Positions 34,232 to 42,605 of a stretch of DNA of 64,000 bases are shown one piece after another; position 1 is the first letter of the stretch, and every line of letters starts with the position of its first letter. The stretch is taken from contig CABUQV010000001.1 in the NCBI GenBank assembly GCA_902493855.1, forward strand, positions 62,001 to 126,000, given 5' to 3'. Both the position numbers and the translations under genes were made by a program. Origin of the DNA: an uncultured Collinsella sp. (lineage in GTDB: Bacteria; Actinomycetota; Coriobacteriia; Coriobacteriales; Coriobacteriaceae). The notes under the pieces were generated by a model. The model was not told the DNA's origin. It made no database searches and worked only from the letters and a program-made list of their open reading frames with translations.

Positions 34232-34237
34232 TATAAT
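34232..34237 (+). promoter_or_regulatory. -10 element upstream of nfnA
   Basis: A perfect TATAAT lies 105 bp before the nfnA start. GTGACA is upstream but with only 12 bp of spacing, so the -35 is uncertain. Confidence 0.4.
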
Positions 34238-34342
34238 TTGCACCGTATGTCTGCACAACGCCTGTGCGCGTACGGTTTTATTCGGGCTACCGTCCATTTC
34301 CGTGGAGGCACGGTTCGGCGGCCCTAACAAGAGAGGGGTTCT

Positions 34343-35182
34343 ATGTATAAGATCCTGGAGAAGACGCAGTTCTCGGAGAAGGTGTTCAAGTTCCGCATCG
34401 AGGCGCCCGCAATCGCCAAGCATGCGCACGCTGGACAGTTCCTCATGGTCCGCGCCAACGAGACGGGCGAGCGCGTCCCGTTTACCCTGGCCGGCTGGAA
34501 CGGTGACGAGGGCTGGGTCGAGTTCATCTTCATGGTGATCGGCAAGACCACCGAGATGCTGTCCACTTACGAAGCCGGCGAGTCGCTGCGCGACGTCGTG
34601 GGCCCGCTGGGCGTTCCCACCGAGATGGCCGAGGGCCCCTGCGCCGTCATTGGCGGCGGCGTCGGCCTGGCAATTGCCTTCCCGGTCGCCAAGCACCTGG
34701 TCGAGACCGGTCACGAGGTGCACGCCATCATGGGCGCCCGCACCAAGGACCTCCTGCTCATGGAGGACCAGTTCCGCGAGCTCCTCGACGAGGACCACAT
34801 CCATATCACCACCGACGACGGTTCCTACGGAGAGCAGGGCGTTGTCACCGCTCCGCTGGAGCGCCTGCTGCAGGACAAGGCCGTGAGCCAGGTCTTCTGC
34901 GTCGGCCCCGTTCCGATGATGAAGTTCTCGACCCTCACCGCCCAGAAGTACGATACCCCCATCACCGCGTCGCTCAACCCCATCATGGTTGACGGCACCG
35001 GTATGTGCGGCTGCTGCCGCGTCGAGGTGGGCGGCGTGACCAAGTTCGCTTGCGTCGACGGCCCCGACTTCGATGCCACCCTGGTCGACTGGGATGACCT
35101 TCGTGCCCGCCAGGCCGCTTACCGTTCCGAAGAGGGCGAGTCCCTCAAGGCCTATGAGGAAAAGAGCTGCGCATGCCACTAG
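34343..35182 (+). CDS. nfnA: NADH-dependent ferredoxin:NADP+ oxidoreductase, small subunit
   Basis: A 279-residue FAD/[2Fe-2S] subunit related to PyrK and sulfide dehydrogenase. It begins 'MYKILEKTQFSEKVFKFRIE', has 'RVPFTLAGWN' for flavin binding and 'AVIGGGVGLAIAFPVAKHL' for the nucleotide. A cysteine cluster, MCGCCRVEVGG followed by KFACVDGP, binds the [2Fe-2S] centre. With NfnB it bifurcates electrons between NADPH, ferredoxin and NAD in anaerobes, which connects well with the ferredoxin-linked hydrogenase upstream in the window. It overlaps nfnB by 10 bp. Confidence 0.9.
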   Translation: MYKILEKTQFSEKVFKFRIEAPAIAKHAHAGQFLMVRANETGERVPFTLAGWNGDEGWVEFIFMVIGKTTEMLSTYEAGESLRDVVGPLGVPTEMAEGPCAVIGGGVGLAIAFPVAKHLVETGHEVHAIMGARTKDLLLMEDQFRELLDEDHIHITTDDGSYGEQGVVTAPLERLLQDKAVSQVFCVGPVPMMKFSTLTAQKYDTPITASLNPIMVDGTGMCGCCRVEVGGVTKFACVDGPDFDATLVDWDDLRARQAAYRSEEGESLKAYEEKSCACH

Positions 35183-36582
35183 TTAACGGTCGTTTCGTTG
35201 CCGATATGAAGTCGCCCCGCACCCCCGATAACGAGGAGCCGGCTGCCGAGCGCGCCTGCGACTTCCGCCCCGTCGACAAGGGCTTCACCGAGGAGATGGC
35301 GCTGGCCGAGGCCGAGCGCTGCCTCAACTGCAAGAAGCCGTTCTGTGTTGAGGGCTGCCCCGTCAACATCAACATTCCCCGCTTTATCGAGCAGATCCGC
35401 GCGAAGGACTTCGGCGGCGCTCTCGATACCATCCGCGAGGACTCCATGCTTCCCGCCATCTGCGGCCGCGTCTGCCCGCAGGAGAACCAGTGCGAGGGCA
35501 AGTGCATCCGTGGTAAGAAGTCCGAGCCCGTGGCCATCGGCCAGCTCGAGCGCTTCCTGGGTGATCGCCCCGAGCTCGCCTCCACGCCCAAGATGGCCCC
35601 CAAGAACGGCAAGAAGGTCGCCGTCGTCGGCTCCGGCCCGTCCGGCATCACCTGCGCCGGCGAGCTCGCCCGTAACGGCTTTGACGTTACCGTCTTCGAG
35701 GCCTTCTTCACCGGCGGCGGCGTGCTGGTCTACGGCATCCCCGAGTTCCGTCTGCCCAAGGCGGTCGTCAAGCGCGAGATTGACGGCCTGGAGGACATGG
35801 GCGTCAAGTTTGAGTACAACTCCGTCGTGGGCAACATGGCCACGGCCGAGGAGCTGTTCGAGCAGGGCTTCGACGCCATCTACGTGGCGACCGGCGCTGG
35901 CCTGCCCAAGTTCCTCAACGTCCCCGGCGAGAACCTGCCCAACGTCTTCTTCGCAAACGAGTACCTCACCCGCGTGAACCTGATGAAGGCCAACAAGTTC
36001 CCCGAGTACGACACCCCCACCAAGCACGGCAAGAACGTCGTTGTCTTTGGCGGCGGCAACGTGGCTATGGACGCCGTCCGTACCGCCAAGCGTCTGGGCG
36101 CCGAGCACGCCATCATCGCTTACCGCCGTACCGAGGACGAGATGCCCTGCCGTCGTGCCGAGCTGCACCACGCCAAGGCCGAGGGCGTCGAGGTTCTGCC
36201 GCTCGTTTCCCCGCTCGAGTTTGTCGCTGGCGAAGACGGCTCCGTGTGCGCCGTCAAGGTCCAGAAGATGGAGCTCGGCGAGCCCGACGAGTCCGGCCGT
36301 CGTCGCCCGGTGCCCATCGAGGGCGCCATCGAGGAGATCCCCTGCGACGTCGCGATCTCGGCTATCGGCACCAACGCCAACCCCTTCGCAAAGAAGATCG
36401 GCGGCAAGATGGAGCTCAACAAGTGGGGCTACATCGTCGCCGACGAGGAGACCGGCCAGACCACCGATCCCCGCATCTGGGCCGGCGGCGACATCGTCAC
36501 CGGTGCCGCTACGGTCATTCTGGCGATGGGCGCTGGCAAGAAGGCCGCCGCTTCCATCACCAAGAGCCTGCTGGGCGAGTAA
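35173..36582 (+). CDS. nfnB: NADH-dependent ferredoxin:NADP+ oxidoreductase, large subunit (GltD-like)
   Basis: A 469-residue flavoprotein. The N-terminal iron-sulfur domain has two cysteine groups, 'CLNCKKPFCVEGCPV' and 'CGRVCPQENQCEGKC'. FAD- and NADP-binding folds follow, with 'VAVVGSGPSGITCAGELA' and 'VVVFGGGNVAMDAVRTAKRL', then a C-terminal 'ADEETGQTTDPRIWAGGDIV'. Glutamate synthase small subunits look alike, but the NfnA partner and the absence of a GltB subunit favour Nfn. The 10-bp overlap with nfnA indicates coupled translation. Confidence 0.9.
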   Translation: MPLVNGRFVADMKSPRTPDNEEPAAERACDFRPVDKGFTEEMALAEAERCLNCKKPFCVEGCPVNINIPRFIEQIRAKDFGGALDTIREDSMLPAICGRVCPQENQCEGKCIRGKKSEPVAIGQLERFLGDRPELASTPKMAPKNGKKVAVVGSGPSGITCAGELARNGFDVTVFEAFFTGGGVLVYGIPEFRLPKAVVKREIDGLEDMGVKFEYNSVVGNMATAEELFEQGFDAIYVATGAGLPKFLNVPGENLPNVFFANEYLTRVNLMKANKFPEYDTPTKHGKNVVVFGGGNVAMDAVRTAKRLGAEHAIIAYRRTEDEMPCRRAELHHAKAEGVEVLPLVSPLEFVAGEDGSVCAVKVQKMELGEPDESGRRRPVPIEGAIEEIPCDVAISAIGTNANPFAKKIGGKMELNKWGYIVADEETGQTTDPRIWAGGDIVTGAATVILAMGAGKKAAASITKSLLGE

Positions 36583-36609
36583 TCACCCTCAGCGCTAGCC
36601 ATTAAACGG

Positions 36610-36648
36610 CAAAGTCCCTGTCGAGCACACGCTCGGCGGGGACTTTTT
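36610..36648 (+). terminator. Terminator of nfnAB
   Basis: CAAAGTCCC...CGAG-CACACG-CTCG...GGGACTTTTTC, 28 bp past the stop. Confidence 0.85.
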
Positions 36649-36663
36649 CTATGCCGGCCGTCC

Positions 36664-36701
36664 CACCACCACAAAGGTGCCTGTCCCCTTTGTGGTGGTT
36701 T
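36664..36701. repeat. GGGAC-family hairpin (ACCACCACAAAGG)
   Basis: ACCACCACAAAGG-TGCCTGTC-CCCTTTGTGGTGGT, a 12-13-bp stem between convergent genes. It may also terminate the minus-strand gene ending at 36709. Confidence 0.75.
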
Positions 36702-36708
36702 TGGTCGG

Positions 36709-37332
36709 TTAGCCTTCGAGTTGGGCCACCTTGTAGCGGTAGGCCGCGGCGATGACGTCCTTGCAGCCTTCGCGGCCCAGCTTGGCGCGGTTGACTACGA
36801 TATCCTTACCGCTCGTCATCTTCCATTTGCCGGCACTGTAGCGCTTATAGAACGCCTCGCGCGCCTTCTGCTGCTGTTTGACCAGCTTGGCGCCCTTCTT
36901 TTTGTTAAGGCCACGCTTCTTGCGCACGATCTCGACGCGGTCCTCAAAGGGAGCGGTCACCAACACGGCAATGTGGTTGGGGTTGTTGCGAAGCAGATAA
37001 TCGGACAGGCGGCCTTCGATAATGCAGCTCTCGGTCTCGCCCAAATCCAAAATCACCTGGCTCATCTTTTGGAACAACTTATCCGAGTACGAACGCGCAT
37101 CGTAGCGGTCGGGCAGAAACGCCATGTTCTCAACGGCCAGACGTTCGTCATAGGCGGCCATCTTATCGAGCGACTCGCCCGCGCGCAGCGACGCACGTAC
37201 CAGCAGCTCGTTATCGTACAGCGGAATCCCCAACTCGTCGGCAAGCATGCGACCAATCTCGTGGCCCTCGGCGCCAAAGTCGCGCGCGATGGTAATGACC
37301 ACAGGATTCTTCTTATTCTCCAGATCGCTCAT
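36709..37332 (-). CDS. Cytidylate-kinase-like protein
   Basis: A 207-residue P-loop kinase-like protein of the family annotated as cytidylate kinase-like (AAA_26). It begins 'VVITIARDFGAEGHEIGRML', in which the usual GxGxGK loop is replaced by a glycine/serine-type variant typical of this family. It also has 'CIIEGRLSDYLL' and a basic 'RKKRGLNKKKGAKLVKQQQK' lid region. True Cmk is distinct, and the substrate is unknown. The ATG at 37332 has GAAAGGA at good spacing. It is the last gene after an amino acid ABC operon, separated from it by a GTGACAAAGGGA hairpin. Confidence 0.75.
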   Translation of the reverse strand: MSDLENKKNPVVITIARDFGAEGHEIGRMLADELGIPLYDNELLVRASLRAGESLDKMAAYDERLAVENMAFLPDRYDARSYSDKLFQKMSQVILDLGETESCIIEGRLSDYLLRNNPNHIAVLVTAPFEDRVEIVRKKRGLNKKKGAKLVKQQQKAREAFYKRYSAGKWKMTSGKDIVVNRAKLGREGCKDVIAAAYRYKVAQLEG

Positions 37333-37350
37333 CGCGATTCCTTTCTCTAT

Positions 37351-37377
37351 GTGACAAAGGGACAGTCCCTTTGTCAC
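37351..37377. repeat. GGGAC-family hairpin (perfect, 12-bp arms)
   Basis: GTGACAAAGGGA-CAG-TCCCTTTGTCAC. It lies 3 bp past the stop of the permease gene and 18 bp before the next gene's start, so it may end or process the operon mRNA. Confidence 0.85.
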
Positions 37378-37380
37378 ATT

Positions 37381-38019
37381 CTACGCTGCCACGATGCGGC
37401 GCTGATACGCTCGGACCAGCAGCGAGATACCAAAGTTGAGCACAAAGTACATCGCAAACACCAGGCCATAGAGCATAAGCACCTGCGACAGGTCGATCGC
37501 GTGGGCCATCACGACGTTTGCCGTGTACATGAGCTCAGCCACGTTAATGCCCGAAAGATACGAGCTGTCCTTGATGACGGTCGTGCACTGGCTAAACAGC
37601 GCCGGAATGATCGTCTTAAACGTCTGCGGCAGAATGATGTAGCGCATGGTGGCAAAGAAGCCAAAGCCCTGGCTCTGCGCCGCCTCAAACTGGCCGCGCG
37701 GAATCGAGTTGAGGCCGCCGCGCACGATCTCGGCCATAACAGCGCTGGTAAACAGCGTAAAGGCGATGGTCGAAATCACAATGTCCAAACCCTGCACCGT
37801 AAAGTAGATAAACAGGATCCACAGCAGGTTTGGCGTGCAGCGGAACAGCTCGATATAGGCGCTCACCAAAATACGGAACGGGCGGGGCGCATAGCTCTTG
37901 ACGAGCGCCAGCACCGTGCCAAAGATGAGCGAGAAAAAGATCGACAGCGCCGAGATCTCGATCGTCTTAACAAAGCCGCCCCAGATGTAGAGCAGGTTGG
38001 TCGCGTTGAAGATTTCCAT
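37381..38019 (-). CDS. Polar amino acid ABC transporter permease (second)
   Basis: A 212-residue HisMQ/GlnP-type permease with about five helices. The EAA loop is 'RGGLNSIPRGQFEAAQSQGF' followed by 'RYIILPQTFKTIIPAL'. It forms the membrane pore with the partner permease encoded 3 bp upstream. Operon order on this strand is ATPase, binding protein, permease, permease. Confidence 0.9.
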   Translation of the reverse strand: MEIFNATNLLYIWGGFVKTIEISALSIFFSLIFGTVLALVKSYAPRPFRILVSAYIELFRCTPNLLWILFIYFTVQGLDIVISTIAFTLFTSAVMAEIVRGGLNSIPRGQFEAAQSQGFGFFATMRYIILPQTFKTIIPALFSQCTTVIKDSSYLSGINVAELMYTANVVMAHAIDLSQVLMLYGLVFAMYFVLNFGISLLVRAYQRRIVAA

Positions 38020-38022
38020 GCG

Positions 38023-38769
38023 CTAGGCCTCCTCTACGTTGTCGAGCCCCAGCTCGGCCAGGCTCACGCCGCGCGGACGCTCCTTGGAGCGGCGCTCGAG
38101 CCACTGCACCAGCATGGCGAACGGAAAGCAGATGATGAAGTACATAAGGCAGCAGACGATGTATCCCTGCAGGTAACCGTACAGGCTCACAAAGTTGTCG
38201 GAACGGTACATAAGGTCACCGCCGGCCACAAGCGCCAGCACCGACGTGTTCTTGACCAGGTTGAGCGCCTGGTTACACAGCGGCGGCAGAATGATCTTAA
38301 ATGTCTGGGGCAGCACGATGTACCAGTACGCCTGCGCACGGGTGAAGCCCTGGCTCTGGGCCGCCTCCATCTGACCGCGCGGAACCGCCTCGATACCAGT
38401 GCGGATGACCTCCGAAATGTAGGCCGCGTGATACAGGCCCACACCCAAGAAGCCCAGTACGAACGGCGCAATGCGCACCGGCTGGTCGGCACCGGTTATG
38501 GCCTGCAAAAACTGCGGACCGGCCATGTACATAAAGAGCACCTGCACGGGCAACGGGGTGTTCTGGTAAAACTCCACGTACACGCGGCTTATGGCGCGCA
38601 ACACGCGCGAACGAGTGGTAGAGAACACGCCCAGCAGCGTACCCAGCACTAGCGACAGAAGCAGACCGGCAACGACCACCTGCAGCGTCACGCCAAAGCC
38701 CTCCCAGAAGGGCCCCATGTTTTGAAATGTCGTCGACCAACGGTCGGCGTCAAATAATCCTTCGAGCAT
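38023..38769 (-). CDS. Polar amino acid ABC transporter permease (first)
   Basis: A 248-residue permease of the same family, with 'VIRTGIEAVPRGQMEAAQSQ' as the ATPase-contact loop and 'YWYIVLPQTFKIILPPL' after it. The ATG at 38769 has AAGGAAGGA at good spacing. An N-terminal soluble stretch precedes the first helix. It should heterodimerise with the 37381 product. Confidence 0.9.
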   Translation of the reverse strand: MLEGLFDADRWSTTFQNMGPFWEGFGVTLQVVVAGLLLSLVLGTLLGVFSTTRSRVLRAISRVYVEFYQNTPLPVQVLFMYMAGPQFLQAITGADQPVRIAPFVLGFLGVGLYHAAYISEVIRTGIEAVPRGQMEAAQSQGFTRAQAYWYIVLPQTFKIILPPLCNQALNLVKNTSVLALVAGGDLMYRSDNFVSLYGYLQGYIVCCLMYFIICFPFAMLVQWLERRSKERPRGVSLAELGLDNVEEA

Positions 38770-38794
38770 TTGATTCCTTCCTTGGACGATGCGC

Positions 38795-39670
38795 CTATAC
38801 AAGACCCCAGGTCTTGACCTCTTGGTCGAGCCAGCCGTCGGCCAGGCGATCGCAAATCACCTGATCGACCACGGCCGAAAGGTCGCAGCCCTTCTTGGTC
38901 GCCACGCCGTAGCCCTGCTCGCCAAACTTGACCTCGGGCTGCAACAGCTCAACGGTCTCATTCATGTAACCGGCCAGCGTGGAGCGGTCCATGGCAAAGA
39001 CGTCGATATTGCCGGCGTCGAGCGAACTCTTGATGATGGGGTAGCCGCTAAAGGCCCTAAACTCGGGCTTACAGCTAATGCCGTTGTCCTTGATCATCTG
39101 CTCGATCAGGCCCTGCGTGTTAGAGCCCTGACTCACGCCGATGACCTTGCCGTCCAGGTCCTCAATCGAGGTAAAGCCCGAACGCTTCTTGACCATGAGT
39201 CCCACGTAGTCGGTGCGGTACGGCGTCGAGAAATCCCAGCTCTTCTTGCGCTCGTCGGTGATGGTGTAGGTCGCCGCGACCACGTCAAGTTGGCCGTTGT
39301 CGATCAGCGGGCCGCGCGTCTTGGGCGTTACGTCGGTAAACTCGACAAGCTCTTTGGCGCGGGCCTCCTTGTAGCTCACGCCAAAGACGGCAGCGGCGAT
39401 CTGATAGCACAAATCGACTTCCATGCCCTCAAAGCGGCCCTTGGCGGTGTCGTAATAGCCGTAGCCGGGAACGTCCTTCTTAACGCCGGCATTCAGATGG
39501 CCGCGCGACTTGATGGCCGCAAGCTTGGACCCCTTGTCGGAGCCCTCGCCGCTGGTGGAGTTGCCGCAACCGGTAAGCGCGGTCCCCGTCAGCGCGAGCA
39601 TGCCGGCGCCCGCCAGCTGCAAAAAGTGACGGCGCGACACGGCCGCCCTCGTCATATCCGTCATGTCCAT
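38795..39670 (-). CDS. Amino acid ABC transporter substrate-binding lipoprotein with Tat-like signal
   Basis: A 291-residue SBP_bac_3 protein. The signal peptide has twin arginines, SRRHFLQLAG, and ends in a lipobox, LTGC, so it may be exported folded by the Tat pathway and lipidated. The mature domain has 'GVKKDVPGYGYYD', 'GMEVDLCYQIAAAVFG' and 'VDVVAATYTITDERKKSWDF', typical of glutamate/aspartate/glutamine binders ('LDVVAATYTIT' here). Starts at GTG 39673 or ATG 39670 are close; the ATG has AGG seven bases upstream. It lies between the ATPase and permease genes. Confidence 0.9.
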   Translation of the reverse strand: MDMTDMTRAAVSRRHFLQLAGAGMLALTGTALTGCGNSTSGEGSDKGSKLAAIKSRGHLNAGVKKDVPGYGYYDTAKGRFEGMEVDLCYQIAAAVFGVSYKEARAKELVEFTDVTPKTRGPLIDNGQLDVVAATYTITDERKKSWDFSTPYRTDYVGLMVKKRSGFTSIEDLDGKVIGVSQGSNTQGLIEQMIKDNGISCKPEFRAFSGYPIIKSSLDAGNIDVFAMDRSTLAGYMNETVELLQPEVKFGEQGYGVATKKGCDLSAVVDQVICDRLADGWLDQEVKTWGLV

Positions 39671-39678
39671 CACCGCGC

Positions 39679-40410
39679 CTAGTGCAGAATCTTGGACAGG
39701 AACTCGCGGCAGCGCGGGTTCTCGGGGTTATCGAAGAAGTGCTCGGGCGTACCCTCCTCCAGAATGCGGCCGTCCTCCATAAAGATGACGCGGTCGGCCA
39801 CCTGACGCGCAAAGCCCATCTCGTGCGTCACACAGATCATGGTGATGTCCTCCTGCGCGAGCTCAATCATAACGTCCAGAACTTCCTGAACCATCTCGGG
39901 GTCGAGCGCCGAGGTCGGCTCGTCAAACAGGATGATGGGCTGCTTGGTGCACAGGGCACGGGCGATGGCGATGCGCTGCTGCTGACCGCCCGAGAGATTC
40001 TGCGGATACTCGCCGGCCTTATGCGCCATGCCGACGCGCTTGAGCGCGGCGATGGCGATCTCGGTCGCCTCCTCCTTGCTCTTCTTTTGCAGCTTGATGG
40101 GCGCGAGCGTCAGGTTGCCGAGCACCGTCATGTTGGGATACAGGTTGAACTGCTGAAACACCATGGAACTATACTTGCGAGCCATCTCCAGGTGATTCTT
40201 TTTGGTGAGCGGCGTACCGTCGATGACGACCTCGCCCGACGTGGGCTCCTCAAGATAATCGACACAGCGGATGAGCGTCGACTTACCCGAACCGGAGGGC
40301 CCGATCATTACGAGCTTCTCGCCGCGCTTGACGGTGAGGTTGATATCTTTGAGCACATGCAGGTCGCCAAAGTACTTGTTGAGATGCTTGATCTCGATCA
40401 TGTCTGCCAT
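39679..40410 (-). CDS. glnQ: Polar amino acid ABC transporter ATPase (GlnQ-type)
   Basis: A 243-residue ATPase with Walker A 'GPSGSGKSTLIRC', Q-loop 'SSMVFQQFNLYPNMTVL', signature 'LSGGQQQRIAIARAL', Walker B 'ILFDEPTSALDP' and the switch 'CVTHEMGFA'. Length and motifs are standard for glutamine/glutamate importers. It is the first gene of the four-gene importer operon and probably follows a promoter in the 40.41-40.53 kb gap, in which I see no clear boxes. Confidence 0.93.
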   Translation of the reverse strand: MADMIEIKHLNKYFGDLHVLKDINLTVKRGEKLVMIGPSGSGKSTLIRCVDYLEEPTSGEVVIDGTPLTKKNHLEMARKYSSMVFQQFNLYPNMTVLGNLTLAPIKLQKKSKEEATEIAIAALKRVGMAHKAGEYPQNLSGGQQQRIAIARALCTKQPIILFDEPTSALDPEMVQEVLDVMIELAQEDITMICVTHEMGFARQVADRVIFMEDGRILEEGTPEHFFDNPENPRCREFLSKILH

Positions 40411-40530
40411 GAATGTCCCTTCCCTGCGTTTACACGAGTTGAACTATTGTACGGAAAGAACCGCGTTTCCGCAGCCCACACTACATTCCCGTAAAGAACC
40501 CGCAATCTTCCACCTGCTCGTTGGAACCCA

Positions 40531-40597
40531 CTCATTGGGGACAGACTTAAATGAGTACCTACTCATTGGGCACTCATTTAAGTCTGTCCCCAATGAG
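40531..40597. repeat. Perfect 26-bp inverted repeat containing GGGGACAG
   Basis: Arms 40531-40556 and 40572-40597 begin CTCATTGGGGACAGACTTAA and are exact complements, with a 15-base spacer, ACCTACTCATTGGGC. The inner ATGAGTACCTACTCAT can form a second small hairpin. Confidence 0.88.
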
Positions 40598-40609
40598 CGC
40601 CCAGCCAGC

Positions 40610-40643
40610 AAAAAGGGGCGCGACCATGACGGCCACGCCCCCT
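40610..40643 (-). terminator. Terminator of the yqeY-like gene
   Basis: On the minus strand GGGGGCGTGGCCGTCATGGTCGCGCCCC is followed by TTTTTGC. Confidence 0.75.
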
Positions 40644-40670
40644 CAACATCAACTATGTACCGCTCGGCCC

Positions 40671-41114
40671 CTATGCGAGTTTGGCGCCGACGATCTTTGC
40701 TGCTGCCGGCTTATCGAAGTTGCCGCCAGTGGCCTTACCCAGAGCGCCCATGACCTGGCCCATCTGCTTCTTAGAGGTCGCGCCCAGCTCGGCGATGACC
40801 TGCTCGATCAGGGCCTCGAGCTCCTCGCCCGAAACCTGCGCGGGCAGCAGGCTCTCTAGAATCTTGACCTGCTCGGTCAGGTTGTCGGTACGCTCCTGGT
40901 CGGTGCCGGCCTTGATGGACATCTCCAGCGTCTCGCTCGTCTGCTTGATCAGACGCTTAATCATGCTGTTGACGTCTTCCTCGGTCACATCGCGGCGCTC
41001 GTTAACCTCGATATTCTTCACCTCGGCCTTGACCTGGCGAATGATGGACAGGCGAACCTTATCCTTGGCCTTCATGGCCGCGATCATTTCTTTCTGCAGC
41101 TCTTCGTTGGTCAT
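40671..41114 (-). CDS. GatB/YqeY domain protein
   Basis: A 147-residue protein of the YqeY family, related to the tail domain of the amidotransferase subunit GatB. It reads 'MKAKDKVRLSIIRQVKAEVK', has a helical middle, and 'ATSKKQMGQVMGALGKATGG' near the end. Function is loosely tied to tRNA-dependent amidation and is not proven. The ATG at 41114 has AGAGGA at good spacing; a TTG at 41120 is in frame but too close to it. It is a single gene with its own terminator. Confidence 0.9.
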   Translation of the reverse strand: MTNEELQKEMIAAMKAKDKVRLSIIRQVKAEVKNIEVNERRDVTEEDVNSMIKRLIKQTSETLEMSIKAGTDQERTDNLTEQVKILESLLPAQVSGEELEALIEQVIAELGATSKKQMGQVMGALGKATGGNFDKPAAAKIVGAKLA

Positions 41115-41168
41115 CTGCAAATCCTCTCTAATAGCGTGGGCGGCACTCGCGCGAGCACCGCTCCATGA

Positions 41169-42392
41169 TTACTCAGTCGTCGACGAATCGTCGGTCGAGC
41201 TCTTGGTGACGCCCTTCAGGCTGACGTTATACGGGACGTCCTTGGGCATGGGGTTGACAGTGATGTCGGCATCCTTCTTGTACTGCTCCAGCCACTCGCT
41301 GTACGCGGTGCTGGCCGCCTGTGTCTTCACCACGTTGGAGACGTACTTCTTGATGGCCTTGGGCACCTGGTTGATGTCATCGACCTGATTATCGACATGG
41401 AAGTAGTCGGTGCACTTGATGATGTGGTAACCATAGGTCGACTCGACGACTTCGCTCACGTCGCCCTTGTTGAGCCCCTCGAGCGCCGTCTGGTAGCTGT
41501 CGACGAAAGTGGTGAGCTTATCCCAGCCCACATCGCCCTTCTTCTCCTTGGAACCGGTGTCCTCGGAGTACTGCTCAACGGCGTCCTCAAAGCTCAGCTC
41601 GCCGGAGTTAATCTTGTCCAGGCACTCCTGCGCCTTGGCCTTGGCGGCGGCCTTGTCCTCGTCGGAAGCGTCGGAATCAACCTTGATCAGGATGTTCGAC
41701 GAGCGGCGAGCATCATTGTAGTTAGACAGGTTCTCGTTGATGTAATCGACGATCTCGCTGTCCTTGGGCTTGCTGGTGGGCGCCACGGCATCCTTGAGTT
41801 TCTGCTGCGCCAGGCTCTCCTTGAGCGAGTCCTTGTAGGTGTCCTCGGTATAGCCGTAGGTCTTAAGCGTCTTCTTAAAGGCCTTGGCGCCGCCGGCACT
41901 CTTGCAGGCGTCCTTCCAGGCCTTCTCGACCTCCTCGTCCGAGACGGTCACGCCGTTTTCCTTCTGCGCTTGCTGAAGCAGAATCTGCTGCGTATAGGAG
42001 TCGATGAGCTGCTTGCGGTACTTCTTGGGCGTGAGGTCGTTGTCGACCAGGTACTGCGCCCAGTCCTTGTCCTTGGTGTAGCCGTAGGACGTACGCATGC
42101 TCATAATCTGCTTGGTCACGGTGTCCTCGGTGAGGTTGGTGCCATTGATGGTAGCAGCCACGCCGCCAGTGAGCTTATAGCCCGAGCTGGCGCTTTCGGA
42201 CTGCGACATCAGGCCGGAGCACGCCATGGCCGAGACGGAAAGTAGCATCGCCAGCACGCCGATGACCACCAGGATGATCTTGACGGTCTTGGACACATAG
42301 GTCTTGCGCTGCTTCTTACGAGAGCTGGAGGTGGCGCGAGCCTGTTGCTCGGGCGTCGGCGCGACCTCGGGGTTCTTTTTCTTATTTGCCAT
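41169..42392 (-). CDS. PrsA/SurA-like extracytoplasmic peptidyl-prolyl isomerase
   Basis: A 407-residue foldase. A basic N-terminus precedes a membrane segment (about 38-57) ending in 'AMACSG', which could be a lipobox-like site. A SurA-type chaperone domain follows. A parvulin domain (about 235-345) has 'SSNILIKVDSDAS', 'FEDAVEQYSEDTGSKEKKGD', then 'GYHIIKCTD'. It probably helps secreted and cell-wall proteins fold outside the membrane; the giant LPTTG protein is a possible client. The acidic Ser/Thr tail is unstructured. Confidence 0.88.
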   Translation of the reverse strand: MANKKKNPEVAPTPEQQARATSSSRKKQRKTYVSKTVKIILVVIGVLAMLLSVSAMACSGLMSQSESASSGYKLTGGVAATINGTNLTEDTVTKQIMSMRTSYGYTKDKDWAQYLVDNDLTPKKYRKQLIDSYTQQILLQQAQKENGVTVSDEEVEKAWKDACKSAGGAKAFKKTLKTYGYTEDTYKDSLKESLAQQKLKDAVAPTSKPKDSEIVDYINENLSNYNDARRSSNILIKVDSDASDEDKAAAKAKAQECLDKINSGELSFEDAVEQYSEDTGSKEKKGDVGWDKLTTFVDSYQTALEGLNKGDVSEVVESTYGYHIIKCTDYFHVDNQVDDINQVPKAIKKYVSNVVKTQAASTAYSEWLEQYKKDADITVNPMPKDVPYNVSLKGVTKSSTDDSSTTE

Positions 42393-42462
42393 GTTTGGCC
42401 TTTCGCATCACGAATCGAACAAACGCCATTGTGTCACAACGCAGCCCCCGCGGCACACCTGG

Positions 42463-42594
42463 TGCAATGGAGACAGGTTAATCTGCACCATTTTGGTGCA
42501 AAGGGGACAGGTCTGGCAGCCGGCAGCTAGGGACGTTCCTTTTCTGCCGGCAGATGGGGACTGTCCCTAACTGCCGGCAGAAAAGGAACGTCCC
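42463..42594. repeat. GGGAC-family repeat cluster with a 24-bp perfect inverted repeat
   Basis: GGTGCAATGGAGACAGGT and GGTGCAAAGGGGACAGGT form a near direct repeat (about 42460-42512). Arms 42530-42553 and 42571-42594 (starting GGGACGTTCCTTTTCTGCCG) are exact complements, with a 17-base loop that itself contains GGGGACTGTCCC. Confidence 0.85.
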
Positions 42595-42605
42595 CAAGTG
42601 CCACC

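Noticed and set aside
35173..36582. Glutamate synthase small subunit
   Set aside because: The adjacent overlapping PyrK-like subunit and the lack of a large GltB gene fit NfnAB better.
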